A stretch of 64,000 nucleotides of DNA from Gammaproteobacteria bacterium (lineage in GTDB: Bacteria; Pseudomonadota; Gammaproteobacteria; Pseudomonadales; Azotimanducaceae), in assembly GCA_021773565.1 (NCBI GenBank), contig JAJFJZ010000026.1, positions 124,001 to 188,000 of the forward strand, given 5' to 3'. The position numbers and the translations under genes were made by a program. Each line of letters begins with the position of its first letter. The first letter of the stretch is position 1. Of this stretch, positions 45,903 to 54,394 are shown one piece after another. The notes beneath the pieces are model-generated. The model was not told the origin of the DNA and did no database searches. It was given only the letters and a program-made list of their open reading frames with translations.

Positions 45903-47303
45903 ATGCCTATCGACGGTCTGCCCATTTCCACACCAAACTATCGCTCAGTGGTTAGCTTATGGGCCCTACTCCTGTTCGTCCAGCCGTACTTCCATAGTAA
46001 CACCCTGGTTCATGCTGCCGAAGCAGAATCCATGAGCACCGATTCCAGTATTCCACCCGGTTATGCAAGCAAGCATGACTTTATTCTGCTGGAAGCCAAA
46101 AGACAGTTGGAAAGCCGGGAGTTTTCTGATGTCGAAAATAATATGAGGGCCTACATAAAACAGATAGAGGACGAAGACTCACGATATTCTGTAAGCCTTG
46201 CCAACCCCTTGTTGATGCTGGGAACTGCCCTTGAAATGCAGGAAGATGTAATTGGTGCGCTTGAGATGTACGGGCGCGCCCTGCATATTCAACGCGTGAA
46301 CCAGGGCTTACACTCAATTGACCAGGTTCCGGCGGTGTACAAAGAAGCCAACGCCCTCGTTGCTATCGGAAACATTGTAAAGGCTAACCAAAAGCAGGAA
46401 TATGCTTATGAAATACTGCGCAGAAGTCTTGGTCCGCTAAACATAGAACTTTTGCCGGGTCTGTATCATCTGGCAGACTGGTATAAAAAAACCAACAATA
46501 TTTATTCCGCACGCGGTCTTTATGAGCATGCCAGAATGTTGATCATTGAGGACTCCGGTGAGTTGGACCCTCGTCTTCTCAGAGTCTACTCTGGCCTTGC
46601 GGATTCCTACAAGCTCGAACGGTTTCCCCCTTACCATCGCTCCCAGGCAAAAGGGACATTCAGAATTTCCACCACGGGACATACAACACCCCTGGCTTTT
46701 CAGGATCAACCACAAGTGCATCGGTATTCCGACGGAGAGAAGGCCCTGCAACAAATAATCCGCATCATGAAAGAGAGTGGTGAATTTGATTCCGGAGATA
46801 CCGCAAGAGCAGTTGTGGATCTGGCAGACTGGAACCTGTTGTTTGACAAGCCCAGGCGTGCCGGGATTCTCTACCTTCACGCAATCGACCTTATTAACGA
46901 AGCACCGGAGGAGAACGCGGGTATGTACCAGGAGCTGTTTTCTGAACCTGTACAACTCTATATGCCTCTGCCGCTGGACCCAAAACCCCCGGAAGGTGCA
47001 ACCAAACAACACGCCAGAACCGGAAGTGTTGAGCTGGCTTATGCCATCGGCATAAAAGGTCATACACGCGAGGTGGAGAGTCTGCACTCAGATCCACCTG
47101 GCCTTATGGATATTAAGGTGAGACGAGCACTCAAGATGGCCAGATTCCGACCCAAATTTGAGGACGGCATACCTGTACGAACGGATGGTCGACTGCTGAA
47201 GCATGAGTTTACCTATTATTCTCCAGAACCACGGGAAGCAGCCGCGATAGAACCGATCTCCACTGCAGGGCTTGATCCCGACCCTGAAGCGAGCCCTAAC
47301 TAG
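45903..47303 (+). CDS. Exported TPR protein with TonB C-terminal domain
   Basis: 466 residues. An N-terminal hydrophobic segment (~17-32) ending near HAAEA looks like a signal sequence. TPR-like helix pairs fill ~55-330 (ALEMYGRALHIQ, YEILRRSL, ARGLYEHARML, AGILYLHAIDL). Residues ~375-445 are a TonB C-terminal domain (GSVELAYAIGIKGHTREVES...VRRALKMARFRPKFEDG). It has no membrane anchor like TonB itself. First gene of the plus-strand envelope cluster, though 163 bp separate it from the next gene, so it may have its own transcript. It could contact an outer-membrane partner. Confidence 0.85.
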   Translation: MPIDGLPISTPNYRSVVSLWALLLFVQPYFHSNTLVHAAEAESMSTDSSIPPGYASKHDFILLEAKRQLESREFSDVENNMRAYIKQIEDEDSRYSVSLANPLLMLGTALEMQEDVIGALEMYGRALHIQRVNQGLHSIDQVPAVYKEANALVAIGNIVKANQKQEYAYEILRRSLGPLNIELLPGLYHLADWYKKTNNIYSARGLYEHARMLIIEDSGELDPRLLRVYSGLADSYKLERFPPYHRSQAKGTFRISTTGHTTPLAFQDQPQVHRYSDGEKALQQIIRIMKESGEFDSGDTARAVVDLADWNLLFDKPRRAGILYLHAIDLINEAPEENAGMYQELFSEPVQLYMPLPLDPKPPEGATKQHARTGSVELAYAIGIKGHTREVESLHSDPPGLMDIKVRRALKMARFRPKFEDGIPVRTDGRLLKHEFTYYSPEPREAAAIEPISTAGLDPDPEASPN

Positions 47304-47466
47304 TTGATTTTTGGTAATTAAAACAAAGCATGTGACTACAGGCCCCGAAATCGGAAATTATGCACAAATTCCTGTTTCCAGAGCGAACTCCCACTGCGGT
47401 CTGTGTTCCAATAGGATAGGATAGACTGGAGCCAATAGGGTATTACTTGTGTGGGTGGGGTGTGCA

Positions 47467-48336
47467 ATGACAAAATTTCCCGGCGTACTTTTTTTGCTCG
47501 TTATTCTGGGCATTGCGGCCTGTAGTTCGCCCCAACAATCACAACCGCCCCCTTCCGTACCTTCAGTGCCCTCCTCTTCACCTATTCCGTCCAGCGCACC
47601 ACCATCTATGCCAGGTGCGCCCTCGGGTAGTCCTTCCTCTCCATCTTCACCCCCCCCGGGATCACCCGGCCAGACGGGCCAATCCAGTCCCCCAGCCGGA
47701 TCGCCCGGCATGCCCGGTGATACTTCAGGTGAACAAACTGCGGGTACCGAACAGGGAGAACAAGGAGAACAAGGAGAACAGGGAGACAGCGATCAAAGCC
47801 AGAACGGTGCAGAAGACGGAGGAGATCCAGGCAACGATGGTTGGGATACCAGCAATCAGCCACCCGGGGAAGGAGAAGAGGACAGCGATCAAACTGCGAG
47901 TGGGAATGGCGACGGTGAAGCCCAGGGGAGCTCGGGCCAGGACGGAGAGCTTAACGGTGCATTTGAAGATTTCGATGGCACCATACTGGAAGAGCGCGAA
48001 TTGATTCTGGCCCGCGCAAACGAAAACGCAGATGCCCGGGATCGCGAAGCTGAGGAACCCTTACCCGAAATACCCGGTGCAAACGAGGGTAGCGAATCAG
48101 GTGATGAAGGCCAGTCGCCTGGTGGGAACATTCCCCTGCCTCCCCGTTCAGGCACAGCTACACAAAATACCGGCGTTGCAAACATTCCCGTAGGTGAACT
48201 GCCAAAAGACCTGCCGGACGCAAGAGACGATGACATACTCGCACGGCAACTCCGTGAAGCAGCTATGAGTGAACCAGATCCGGAATTACGTGAAAAACTC
48301 TGGAATGAATATCGACGATATAAAAACGGGCTATAG
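47467..48336 (+). CDS. Low-complexity lipoprotein
   Basis: 289 residues. The ATG at 47467 starts a lipoprotein signal (FPGVLFLLVILGIAACSS, Cys at residue 19). Then follow a Pro/Ser/Gly-rich stretch (~25-85), a Gly-Glu-Gln stretch with GEQ repeated three times, a very acidic part and a short ordered-looking C-terminus (DDDILARQLREAAMSEPDPELREKLWNEYRRYKNG). The last helix may be the docking part, and the rest a long flexible tether spanning the periplasm. A GTG at 47449 is also in frame. The next gene begins 4 bp later. Cluster member, function unknown. Confidence 0.8.
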   Translation: MTKFPGVLFLLVILGIAACSSPQQSQPPPSVPSVPSSSPIPSSAPPSMPGAPSGSPSSPSSPPPGSPGQTGQSSPPAGSPGMPGDTSGEQTAGTEQGEQGEQGEQGDSDQSQNGAEDGGDPGNDGWDTSNQPPGEGEEDSDQTASGNGDGEAQGSSGQDGELNGAFEDFDGTILEERELILARANENADARDREAEEPLPEIPGANEGSESGDEGQSPGGNIPLPPRSGTATQNTGVANIPVGELPKDLPDARDDDILARQLREAAMSEPDPELREKLWNEYRRYKNGL

Positions 48337-48340
48337 ACCA

Positions 48341-49615
48341 GTGCCTTTAACTTCCAAATTGCTGCTAAAACAGTCGTCGAAAAAGATATTTCGTTCATCA
48401 TGCGTGCTGCTTTCAGGAATTTTTATTATTCTGTCAGGATGCACAACGCATACGGTGAGAACGGTGGATATGACACCACCCGAACAGGCGAATACAGTAA
48501 TTCCCGAAAACCTTCTGCTGGATGTGGGCGTCGCAGTCTGGGACCCTAATGTACCAGAAGATTTTGACGAGCGCGTTGAACTAAATATTAATGCAGATAT
48601 TCGCCAGGCTGAGGCCAGTTACATGGCGTATATGCAAAAAAATATGCTCCAGAGCACTGGAAACTGGGGTGCTGTGCGTGTGTTGCCACGCACAAGTCAT
48701 GCAGTGGATGTTGTTATGTCAGCTGCTATTTTGCACTCGGATGGAGAGCGGCTCAATCTCCGGGCGACGGTTATTGATGCAACGGGTAACCTGTGGTTCG
48801 AAAAAGAGTATCTGGTGTTGGCCAGCAAATATGCTTTCAGCGATTCAGTGCCCAGCGATATAGATCCATTTCACACCATATATAAAAATATCGCAGACGA
48901 TATGTGGGCCTACTATAAATCCCTGGATCAGGCCGGGATTAAACGCATTCATACCACTGCGGAAATGAAATTTGCCAGAGAGTTTTCCAACGATGCCTTT
49001 GCAAATTATGTAGATCAGACGTCAGATGGCGAGTACATAATTCAGCGTTTACCCGCTGAAGACGATCCCATGCTAGTGAGAATTCGCAAAGTCCGGGAAC
49101 GTGAGTATCTTTTTATCGATACGCTTGATGAATATTTTTCAGAATTTCAAAGGGCCATGTATAGCCCCTATATGGACTGGCGAGAAGCTACCTATGAAGA
49201 AGCCATAGCAATTCGGCAACTAAACCAGCAAGCCAAAACGAGGGCTATTATGGGTACCGTTGGTATTATTGGCGGTATATATGGTCAAACGCAGGGGAAA
49301 AACTACGCCCAACAGGTAAGCGGAGCGGTGGGAATAATCGCAGGTGCAACATTGCTTAAAAGTGCACTGAATAAGCGAGCCTCAGCAAAAATTCATTCGG
49401 ATATACTACAGGAACTTGGCGCGTCCGCAGAATCAGAAATGGTACCGCATACGATAGAACTGGAAAACCAGACAATACGACTTACCGGAACTGTCGATAA
49501 ACAGTATGAAGAATTCCGGAGAATTCTGCGAACACTTTACCTCGAAGAAATGGGACTCCCTGTTCCACCGGACACACTTGCTGAAACTGATCTGGTAACT
49601 GAAGACGAATCCTGA
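48341..49615 (+). CDS. Lipoprotein of unknown function with glycine-zipper segment
   Basis: 424 residues from a GTG at 48341; an ATG at 48269 lies inside the previous gene. Signal ends ILSGC (Cys ~35). The first third is a mixed alpha/beta domain (NLLLDVGVAVWDP...GAVRVLPRTSHAVDVVMSAAILHSDGERLNLRATVIDATG), similar to other envelope lipoproteins that bind assembly partners. Near residues ~300-340, GTVGIIGGIYGQ...GAVGIIAGATL looks like a glycine zipper. The rest is helical. No named family recognised. Gap to the next gene is 3 bp. Confidence 0.8.
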   Translation: MPLTSKLLLKQSSKKIFRSSCVLLSGIFIILSGCTTHTVRTVDMTPPEQANTVIPENLLLDVGVAVWDPNVPEDFDERVELNINADIRQAEASYMAYMQKNMLQSTGNWGAVRVLPRTSHAVDVVMSAAILHSDGERLNLRATVIDATGNLWFEKEYLVLASKYAFSDSVPSDIDPFHTIYKNIADDMWAYYKSLDQAGIKRIHTTAEMKFAREFSNDAFANYVDQTSDGEYIIQRLPAEDDPMLVRIRKVREREYLFIDTLDEYFSEFQRAMYSPYMDWREATYEEAIAIRQLNQQAKTRAIMGTVGIIGGIYGQTQGKNYAQQVSGAVGIIAGATLLKSALNKRASAKIHSDILQELGASAESEMVPHTIELENQTIRLTGTVDKQYEEFRRILRTLYLEEMGLPVPPDTLAETDLVTEDES

Positions 49616-49618
49616 TTC

Positions 49619-51166
49619 ATGTCAAAAGACAGCAGAGATACAGACCAGTTTGTGACCATTCAGCCTGCCGCCCTGAATCTCGGCGGTAACGATGATTCTC
49701 GCCCGGAGCCTTTCTTTTCGGGGGAAAGAACAAATCTCTTCTATCTTGCAATCGGAGCATTGGTAATTCTTGCGGGAGTATGGGTTTTTGTCTTCCTGCC
49801 CAACAATATAGGTACACCTGTGAACACAAGCACAGCTTCCGAGTCCACAGGTGAAATTGCAGGTTCCGGAAACCAACAAACAAAATCAGCCGAAGCTGGA
49901 AATTCGGGTGAGACACCCGCCCCTTTCGAACTACTCGATGCAGCACGCGCCAGAAAAAATGCCGAATCAACTTTGGCCGAGTTCGTGCAATTGCAAATAC
50001 TGCTGGAAGATGCCATGCAGGTTAAACAGTGGGCTGCTGAAGATTATTCCAGCATCATCGCGATTGCCAATGAGGGAGATGTACTTTTTCTTGAGGCTAA
50101 GTATGGGGATTCCATGCTCAAGTACACCGAAGGCAGTACCGCATTAAGGGCTTTAGTGGCGTCAGGTGAGCTGCTCTTTTCCAATGCGATGAAAAATGCA
50201 ATCAGTGCGCTCGATAAACTGGACCATCAACTTGCTTATCAGGCTTTTCTGGAAGCGGCTGTCATTCACCCTGAAAATCCGGATGTCATTGACGGTATGG
50301 CGCGAGCCAGTGCACTGCCAGAAGTACTCAGTCTTATTAAAGAGGCAGGCAGGCTGGTTCTAAAACAGCAATATGATCAGGCACGTTTAGCCTACAAGCG
50401 AGCACAAACTATCGATCCGCAAATGCCGGGTATTGATGCCAGCCTTGAGGATCTGGAGCAACGTATTCAGGAACGGAATTTTCGAAAATACCTGTCCGAG
50501 GCCTACGCAGCACTAAATGCACAAAAGTACCAAAAAGCAGAAAATTCATTCAATCAGGCTGCCCGTATAAAACCGGATCATGCTTCAATAAGTGACGGCT
50601 TGCGACAGCTTGAGAGAGCAAGACTTCTGCGCGCAATAGCCGGTATAAAAAATCAGGCGGAGTCACAAATCCTGGCAGAACAATGGTCTCTTTTGCCCGA
50701 CACTTATACCGCTGCGCTTAAACTGGATGCCAACCTGCAGTTTGCCAGGGATGGTATAGTTCTCGCAAAAAAACGTGCCCGCATAGACAAGGTCTTGCAG
50801 CAAATAATTGCCAATCCAGGCAAACTCTCCTCCGACCCTGTATACGAAAGTGCCCTGGCTGTTTTCAATGATGCGCTCGCGCTCGAACATCAGGGCCCTC
50901 GTCTGCTCGCCCAACTGGAAAAAACCAAGGCGATTCTGGAAAACGCTGCTGTGCCGGTAGTTATTCAAATTACCTCTGACAACCTTACAGAGGTGGGTAT
51001 TGTTCGTCGTGGTTCAATAGGAGTGTTTAAAACCAAAACCCTGGAATTAAGGCCTGGCTCGTACATTTTCACAGGGAGCCGCCCCGGATGTCGGGATTTA
51101 CGAAAAGAAGTCGAAATCGCCAGAGGCATGGGTAGCATCGCCGTGCAGTGTGAGGAATCAATATAG
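49619..51166 (+). CDS. Membrane-anchored TPR protein with PEGA-like C-terminus
   Basis: 515 residues. A cytoplasmic N-tail, one membrane helix (~39-60), then a periplasmic part with TPR-like helices (~150-400: AYQAFLEAAVIHPENPDVIDG, ARLAYKRAQTIDPQMPGI, AENSFNQAARIKPDHASISDG, the last two clear TPRs). The last ~75 residues form a small beta domain (KTKTLELRPGSYIFTGSRPGCRDLRKEVEIA) that resembles a PEGA domain. Next gene 3 bp away. A scaffold role is inferred. Confidence 0.82.
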   Translation: MSKDSRDTDQFVTIQPAALNLGGNDDSRPEPFFSGERTNLFYLAIGALVILAGVWVFVFLPNNIGTPVNTSTASESTGEIAGSGNQQTKSAEAGNSGETPAPFELLDAARARKNAESTLAEFVQLQILLEDAMQVKQWAAEDYSSIIAIANEGDVLFLEAKYGDSMLKYTEGSTALRALVASGELLFSNAMKNAISALDKLDHQLAYQAFLEAAVIHPENPDVIDGMARASALPEVLSLIKEAGRLVLKQQYDQARLAYKRAQTIDPQMPGIDASLEDLEQRIQERNFRKYLSEAYAALNAQKYQKAENSFNQAARIKPDHASISDGLRQLERARLLRAIAGIKNQAESQILAEQWSLLPDTYTAALKLDANLQFARDGIVLAKKRARIDKVLQQIIANPGKLSSDPVYESALAVFNDALALEHQGPRLLAQLEKTKAILENAAVPVVIQITSDNLTEVGIVRRGSIGVFKTKTLELRPGSYIFTGSRPGCRDLRKEVEIARGMGSIAVQCEESI

Positions 51167-51169
51167 CCG

Positions 51170-53215
51170 ATGTCTGATTCCGTAATTACTCCCAGCCCAT
51201 TTTCTCCTTCCCAACAGCAGGAGGGGGAACGTCCATGGTACAAACCTGGACCCGGTCGCATTATTCTTCTGATAGCGCTTATGTCGACTGTCTGGTTTCT
51301 CTGGTTTTTATTTACCGCCAAATCTGTAGCCGTGGTACTCAATCCCGCTACTGCCTCAGTAGAGATTCAGGGTGGGTTTTCTCTGGAATTGGGTGGAATT
51401 AATTTATTGCGCTCTGGAAACTATGAATTGGAAGCCAGGCACGAGGGCTATTTTCCTTTGCACGCACCTTTTACTGTTGGTTCCGAAACCAACCAGGAAT
51501 TCCAATTTGTACTCAAAAAGCTGCCCGGACTGATTAGTTTTGAAACCATCCCCGAAGATGTGACTCTAAAGATAGATGACACCGAAATTGGTACAACTCC
51601 ATTGGAGACCATAAAAATTCCAGCTGGCACACATCATTTATTGGCAAGCAATCCGCGTTATCAAACTCTGGTACAGAGCGTTGATATTACAGGGATGGAT
51701 CAAAGCCAGACAGTTACCCTGGAATTGGTACCCAACTGGGCTGATGTGGCCTTTTCCAGTATACCTTCCGGGGCAATTGTCAGTGTTGATGGTGTAGAAA
51801 GAAAAAACACTCCTTCGGTAATAGAAGTTCTCGCTGGTGAGCATGAAATAAAGATAAAGCTACCTGGATACAAATCCTGGACCGGTGATATTTCAATAAG
51901 CGCACTTCAGCCACAAACATATCCGCAGGTCATTCTGGAGAAAGCCGATGGACTTGTGAACCTGACAAGCAAGCCTTCCGGTGCGAGCATCACCCTCAAC
52001 GGGAATTACGTTGGGGATACACCGCTGGAGCTCGCAATTAAACCCGAACAAACACATAACCTGGATCTGTTTAAACCTGGCTTTGAACACCTAAGTAGCA
52101 AACTCTCGGTTAAGTCCGGGCATGAGCGCAATTTGGATTTGCAGCTCAAACCCCTCTCGGGCGAACTTCTTATTAGCGTGATTCCTTCGGATGCTGTACT
52201 GAAAATAGATGGCAAAGTTCAGAACCCTGCAAATACCCGAATTCGTTTAAGCGCACTCTCCCACAATATTGAACTAAGCAAACCCGGTTTTGCAGGATAT
52301 AAAACCAGCATTACTCCCACTCCGGGATTTACACAGGAAGTAAAAGTTAGACTACTTACCCTGGAGGCTGCACGTCTGGCGAGACTTAAGCCTTCAATCA
52401 CCACTCCCGGGGGATATCAGTTATTACTATTCTCCCCGAACCGCGTTCAAATGGGTGCCTCGCGCCGTGAGCCTGGACGAAGATCAAATGAAGTATTGCG
52501 TGATGTAACGCTCACCCGCATGTTCTACGTCGGCACCAAAGAAGTTACTAATGCTGAGTTTCGATCATTTGCACGAGGCCATTCATCCGGACAGTATGAA
52601 GAACAGGAGCTGGACAAGGCTGACCAGCCAGCTGTAAAAATGAGCTGGCAGGAAGCTGCCCTGTATTGTAACTGGTTAAGCAAACAGGAGGGGCTGGATC
52701 CATATTACCAGTCTGAATTTGGCGCTATAACAGGCAGTAATCCACGCTCCACCGGTTACCGGCTGCCAACAGAAGCCGAATGGGCCTGGCTGGCGCGCAC
52801 CGGAAATTCTTCCGGTTCTACCAGGTCTGATCGCTTTGCATGGGGCCAATCCATCGTTCCGCCGGATAGACATGGAAATTATGCAGACCGAAGTGCAGCC
52901 CATCTGGTAGGTCGGGTAATTTTTGGCTACAACGACAATCATATCGTTTCAGCCCCCGTAGCAACCTTTCCACCAGACCAGAGAAAATTGTACGATCTTT
53001 CCGGTAATGTGTCGGAGTGGATAAACGATTTCTATGAAATTCCGAAGAGCGGCAGCGTCACTGACCCCCTGGGGCCGGTATCCGGAGAATATCATGTGAT
53101 TCGAGGTTCCAGCTGGATGCACGGTACTGTCACAGACTTGCGCTTATCGTTCAGAGACTATGGAATAGATGGTCGCCAGGACCTCGGATTTCGAGTGGCG
53201 CGTTTCGCGGAGTAA
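51170..53215 (+). CDS. Membrane-anchored PEGA-repeat protein with pseudo-formylglycine-generating-enzyme domain
   Basis: 681 residues. A cytoplasmic tail, one membrane helix (~30-50), then about five PEGA-type beta repeats (~52-405: for example FETIPEDVTLKIDDTEIGTTP, FSSIPSGAIVSVDGVERKNTP, LTSKPSGASITLNGNYVGDTP). The last ~265 residues are a SUMF1/FGE-like domain (MFYVGTKEVTNAEFRSF, WQEAALYCNWLS, YRLPTEAEWAWLAR, DLSGNVSEWINDFY, RGSSW, LGFRVAR). The two catalytic, copper-binding Cys that should follow RGGSW are absent, so it should not make formylglycine and probably acts as a binding head. No sulfatase is nearby. Ribosome binding site GAGGAAT lies in the previous gene. Confidence 0.9.
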   Translation: MSDSVITPSPFSPSQQQEGERPWYKPGPGRIILLIALMSTVWFLWFLFTAKSVAVVLNPATASVEIQGGFSLELGGINLLRSGNYELEARHEGYFPLHAPFTVGSETNQEFQFVLKKLPGLISFETIPEDVTLKIDDTEIGTTPLETIKIPAGTHHLLASNPRYQTLVQSVDITGMDQSQTVTLELVPNWADVAFSSIPSGAIVSVDGVERKNTPSVIEVLAGEHEIKIKLPGYKSWTGDISISALQPQTYPQVILEKADGLVNLTSKPSGASITLNGNYVGDTPLELAIKPEQTHNLDLFKPGFEHLSSKLSVKSGHERNLDLQLKPLSGELLISVIPSDAVLKIDGKVQNPANTRIRLSALSHNIELSKPGFAGYKTSITPTPGFTQEVKVRLLTLEAARLARLKPSITTPGGYQLLLFSPNRVQMGASRREPGRRSNEVLRDVTLTRMFYVGTKEVTNAEFRSFARGHSSGQYEEQELDKADQPAVKMSWQEAALYCNWLSKQEGLDPYYQSEFGAITGSNPRSTGYRLPTEAEWAWLARTGNSSGSTRSDRFAWGQSIVPPDRHGNYADRSAAHLVGRVIFGYNDNHIVSAPVATFPPDQRKLYDLSGNVSEWINDFYEIPKSGSVTDPLGPVSGEYHVIRGSSWMHGTVTDLRLSFRDYGIDGRQDLGFRVARFAE

Positions 53216-53224
53216 ATCGAGTTT

Positions 53225-53554
53225 ATGAAGAATTATCTATTGCCTGTACTCACGCCTCTTCGTCCCTTTTTTAGAAAAGGGACGCACAGCTATGCGTTGG
53301 TGTTGCTTTTACTTACTTCAAGTGCGCTTGCTGAGAATGCCGCACAGCCAGACAACGAATCCGTTCCGGAATACACCAATGATCAGTCGGCTGAAAATAC
53401 TGCTCAAAACGTTCCCAGTGGTAACAAACCAGCAGATAGTACTGTCCCTCCTGAGGAAGAACAAAACCCGGATGGTACTGAACAGACGACGATTTTTCGT
53501 CCGACTGAGGACATTTCCGAAGACATCGTAATAGCCTTTCCAGTAGATATTTAG
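53225..53554 (+). CDS. Small exported protein of the cluster
   Basis: 109 residues. Signal peptide with hydrophobic core YALVLLLLTSSALA and cleavage after ALA (~36), leaving a ~73-residue acidic, disordered tail rich in Asn, Gln, Glu and Pro. No family recognised. The gap to the proton-channel gene is 36 bp. It may be a periplasmic linker or regulator. Confidence 0.7.
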   Translation: MKNYLLPVLTPLRPFFRKGTHSYALVLLLLTSSALAENAAQPDNESVPEYTNDQSAENTAQNVPSGNKPADSTVPPEEEQNPDGTEQTTIFRPTEDISEDIVIAFPVDI

Positions 53555-53590
53555 TAAATATAAGTAGCACAATCGGGATAAGCAACGAAC

Positions 53591-54388
53591 ATGAAACGCA
53601 CCATTCCATTTGAGATCATTTATCAAACCATAGCCCTATTGGTCGCAGTGGTTTTTGTGCATCTTGTTTATGTCACAGTCATTCGACCAAACGCCGATGC
53701 CATTCTCACAGCCCAGGCAGAAAAGTCAGCAAGGGGTGAAGTCTTTGTACAGGATCGTTCTATCTACGTCATCGTTAGGGATTACGAACAGGAATCCTGT
53801 TTTATCCTTATGTTCTGGGCTATGGCTATTATGGGCTTTAAAGCTCGTGGCGCCCTGCGAGAACGCGCACTTCTGCAAAAAGATCTTGTTAAGGTAAGCC
53901 ACGGATTAAGCGTACTTCCGGAAGATACCCGTGAATATATTCGGCCTATACAAGCACTACCGGAAGAATCCCATAGTTACCTGTTACCCAGGGCCCTAAC
54001 AATTGCACTACAACGCTTCGCCTCTACTAAAAATATCCAGAATGTTTCTGATTCTGTAAAAAGTATCTGTGACACTGAAACAGACCGACTGGACAGCGAG
54101 CTGTCCATGGTGCGTTATATTGCCTGGGCAATTCCATCGATTGGGTTTATAGGCACTGTGCGCGGTATAGGAGATGCATTAGGACAAGCGTACAAAGCGG
54201 TACAGGGAGACATAGCCGGTGTCACAGAAAGTCTCGGCGTTGCTTTCAACTCAACCCTGGTGGCTTTGGTCATTAGCATCATCATTATGTTTTTGGTCCA
54301 TCAATTGCAATTAATCCAGGAACGCCTGGTGCTGGAAACTCAGGTCTATTGTGACCAGAGACTTATAAATCACATGCAGGTGCGGTAG
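53591..54388 (+). CDS. TolQ/ExbB/MotA-type proton channel protein
   Basis: 265 residues. Membrane helices at ~10-30, ~68-85, ~165-190 and ~208-235. The last two carry the family core: IAWAIPSIGFIGTVRGIGDALGQAY, then SLGVAFNSTLVALVISIIIMFLV with Thr/Ser facing the channel. The ~80-residue cytoplasmic loop is typical. It is distinct from the exbB at 18893 (extra length, different loop). An ExbD/TolR gene should follow; instead two VWA proteins with ExbD-like helices are encoded 1.3 and 2.4 kb downstream. Predicted proton-conducting stator of the cluster. Confidence 0.88.
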   Translation: MKRTIPFEIIYQTIALLVAVVFVHLVYVTVIRPNADAILTAQAEKSARGEVFVQDRSIYVIVRDYEQESCFILMFWAMAIMGFKARGALRERALLQKDLVKVSHGLSVLPEDTREYIRPIQALPEESHSYLLPRALTIALQRFASTKNIQNVSDSVKSICDTETDRLDSELSMVRYIAWAIPSIGFIGTVRGIGDALGQAYKAVQGDIAGVTESLGVAFNSTLVALVISIIIMFLVHQLQLIQERLVLETQVYCDQRLINHMQVR

Positions 54389-54394
54389 TTTACG

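Noticed and set aside
46437-47087. 216-codon minus-strand frame opposite the TPR/TonB-C gene
   Set aside because: Shadow; Cys-rich product of no recognisable fold, and it overlaps a well-supported gene.
51170-53215. Active formylglycine-generating enzyme
   Set aside because: The catalytic Cys pair is missing and no sulfatase gene is near.
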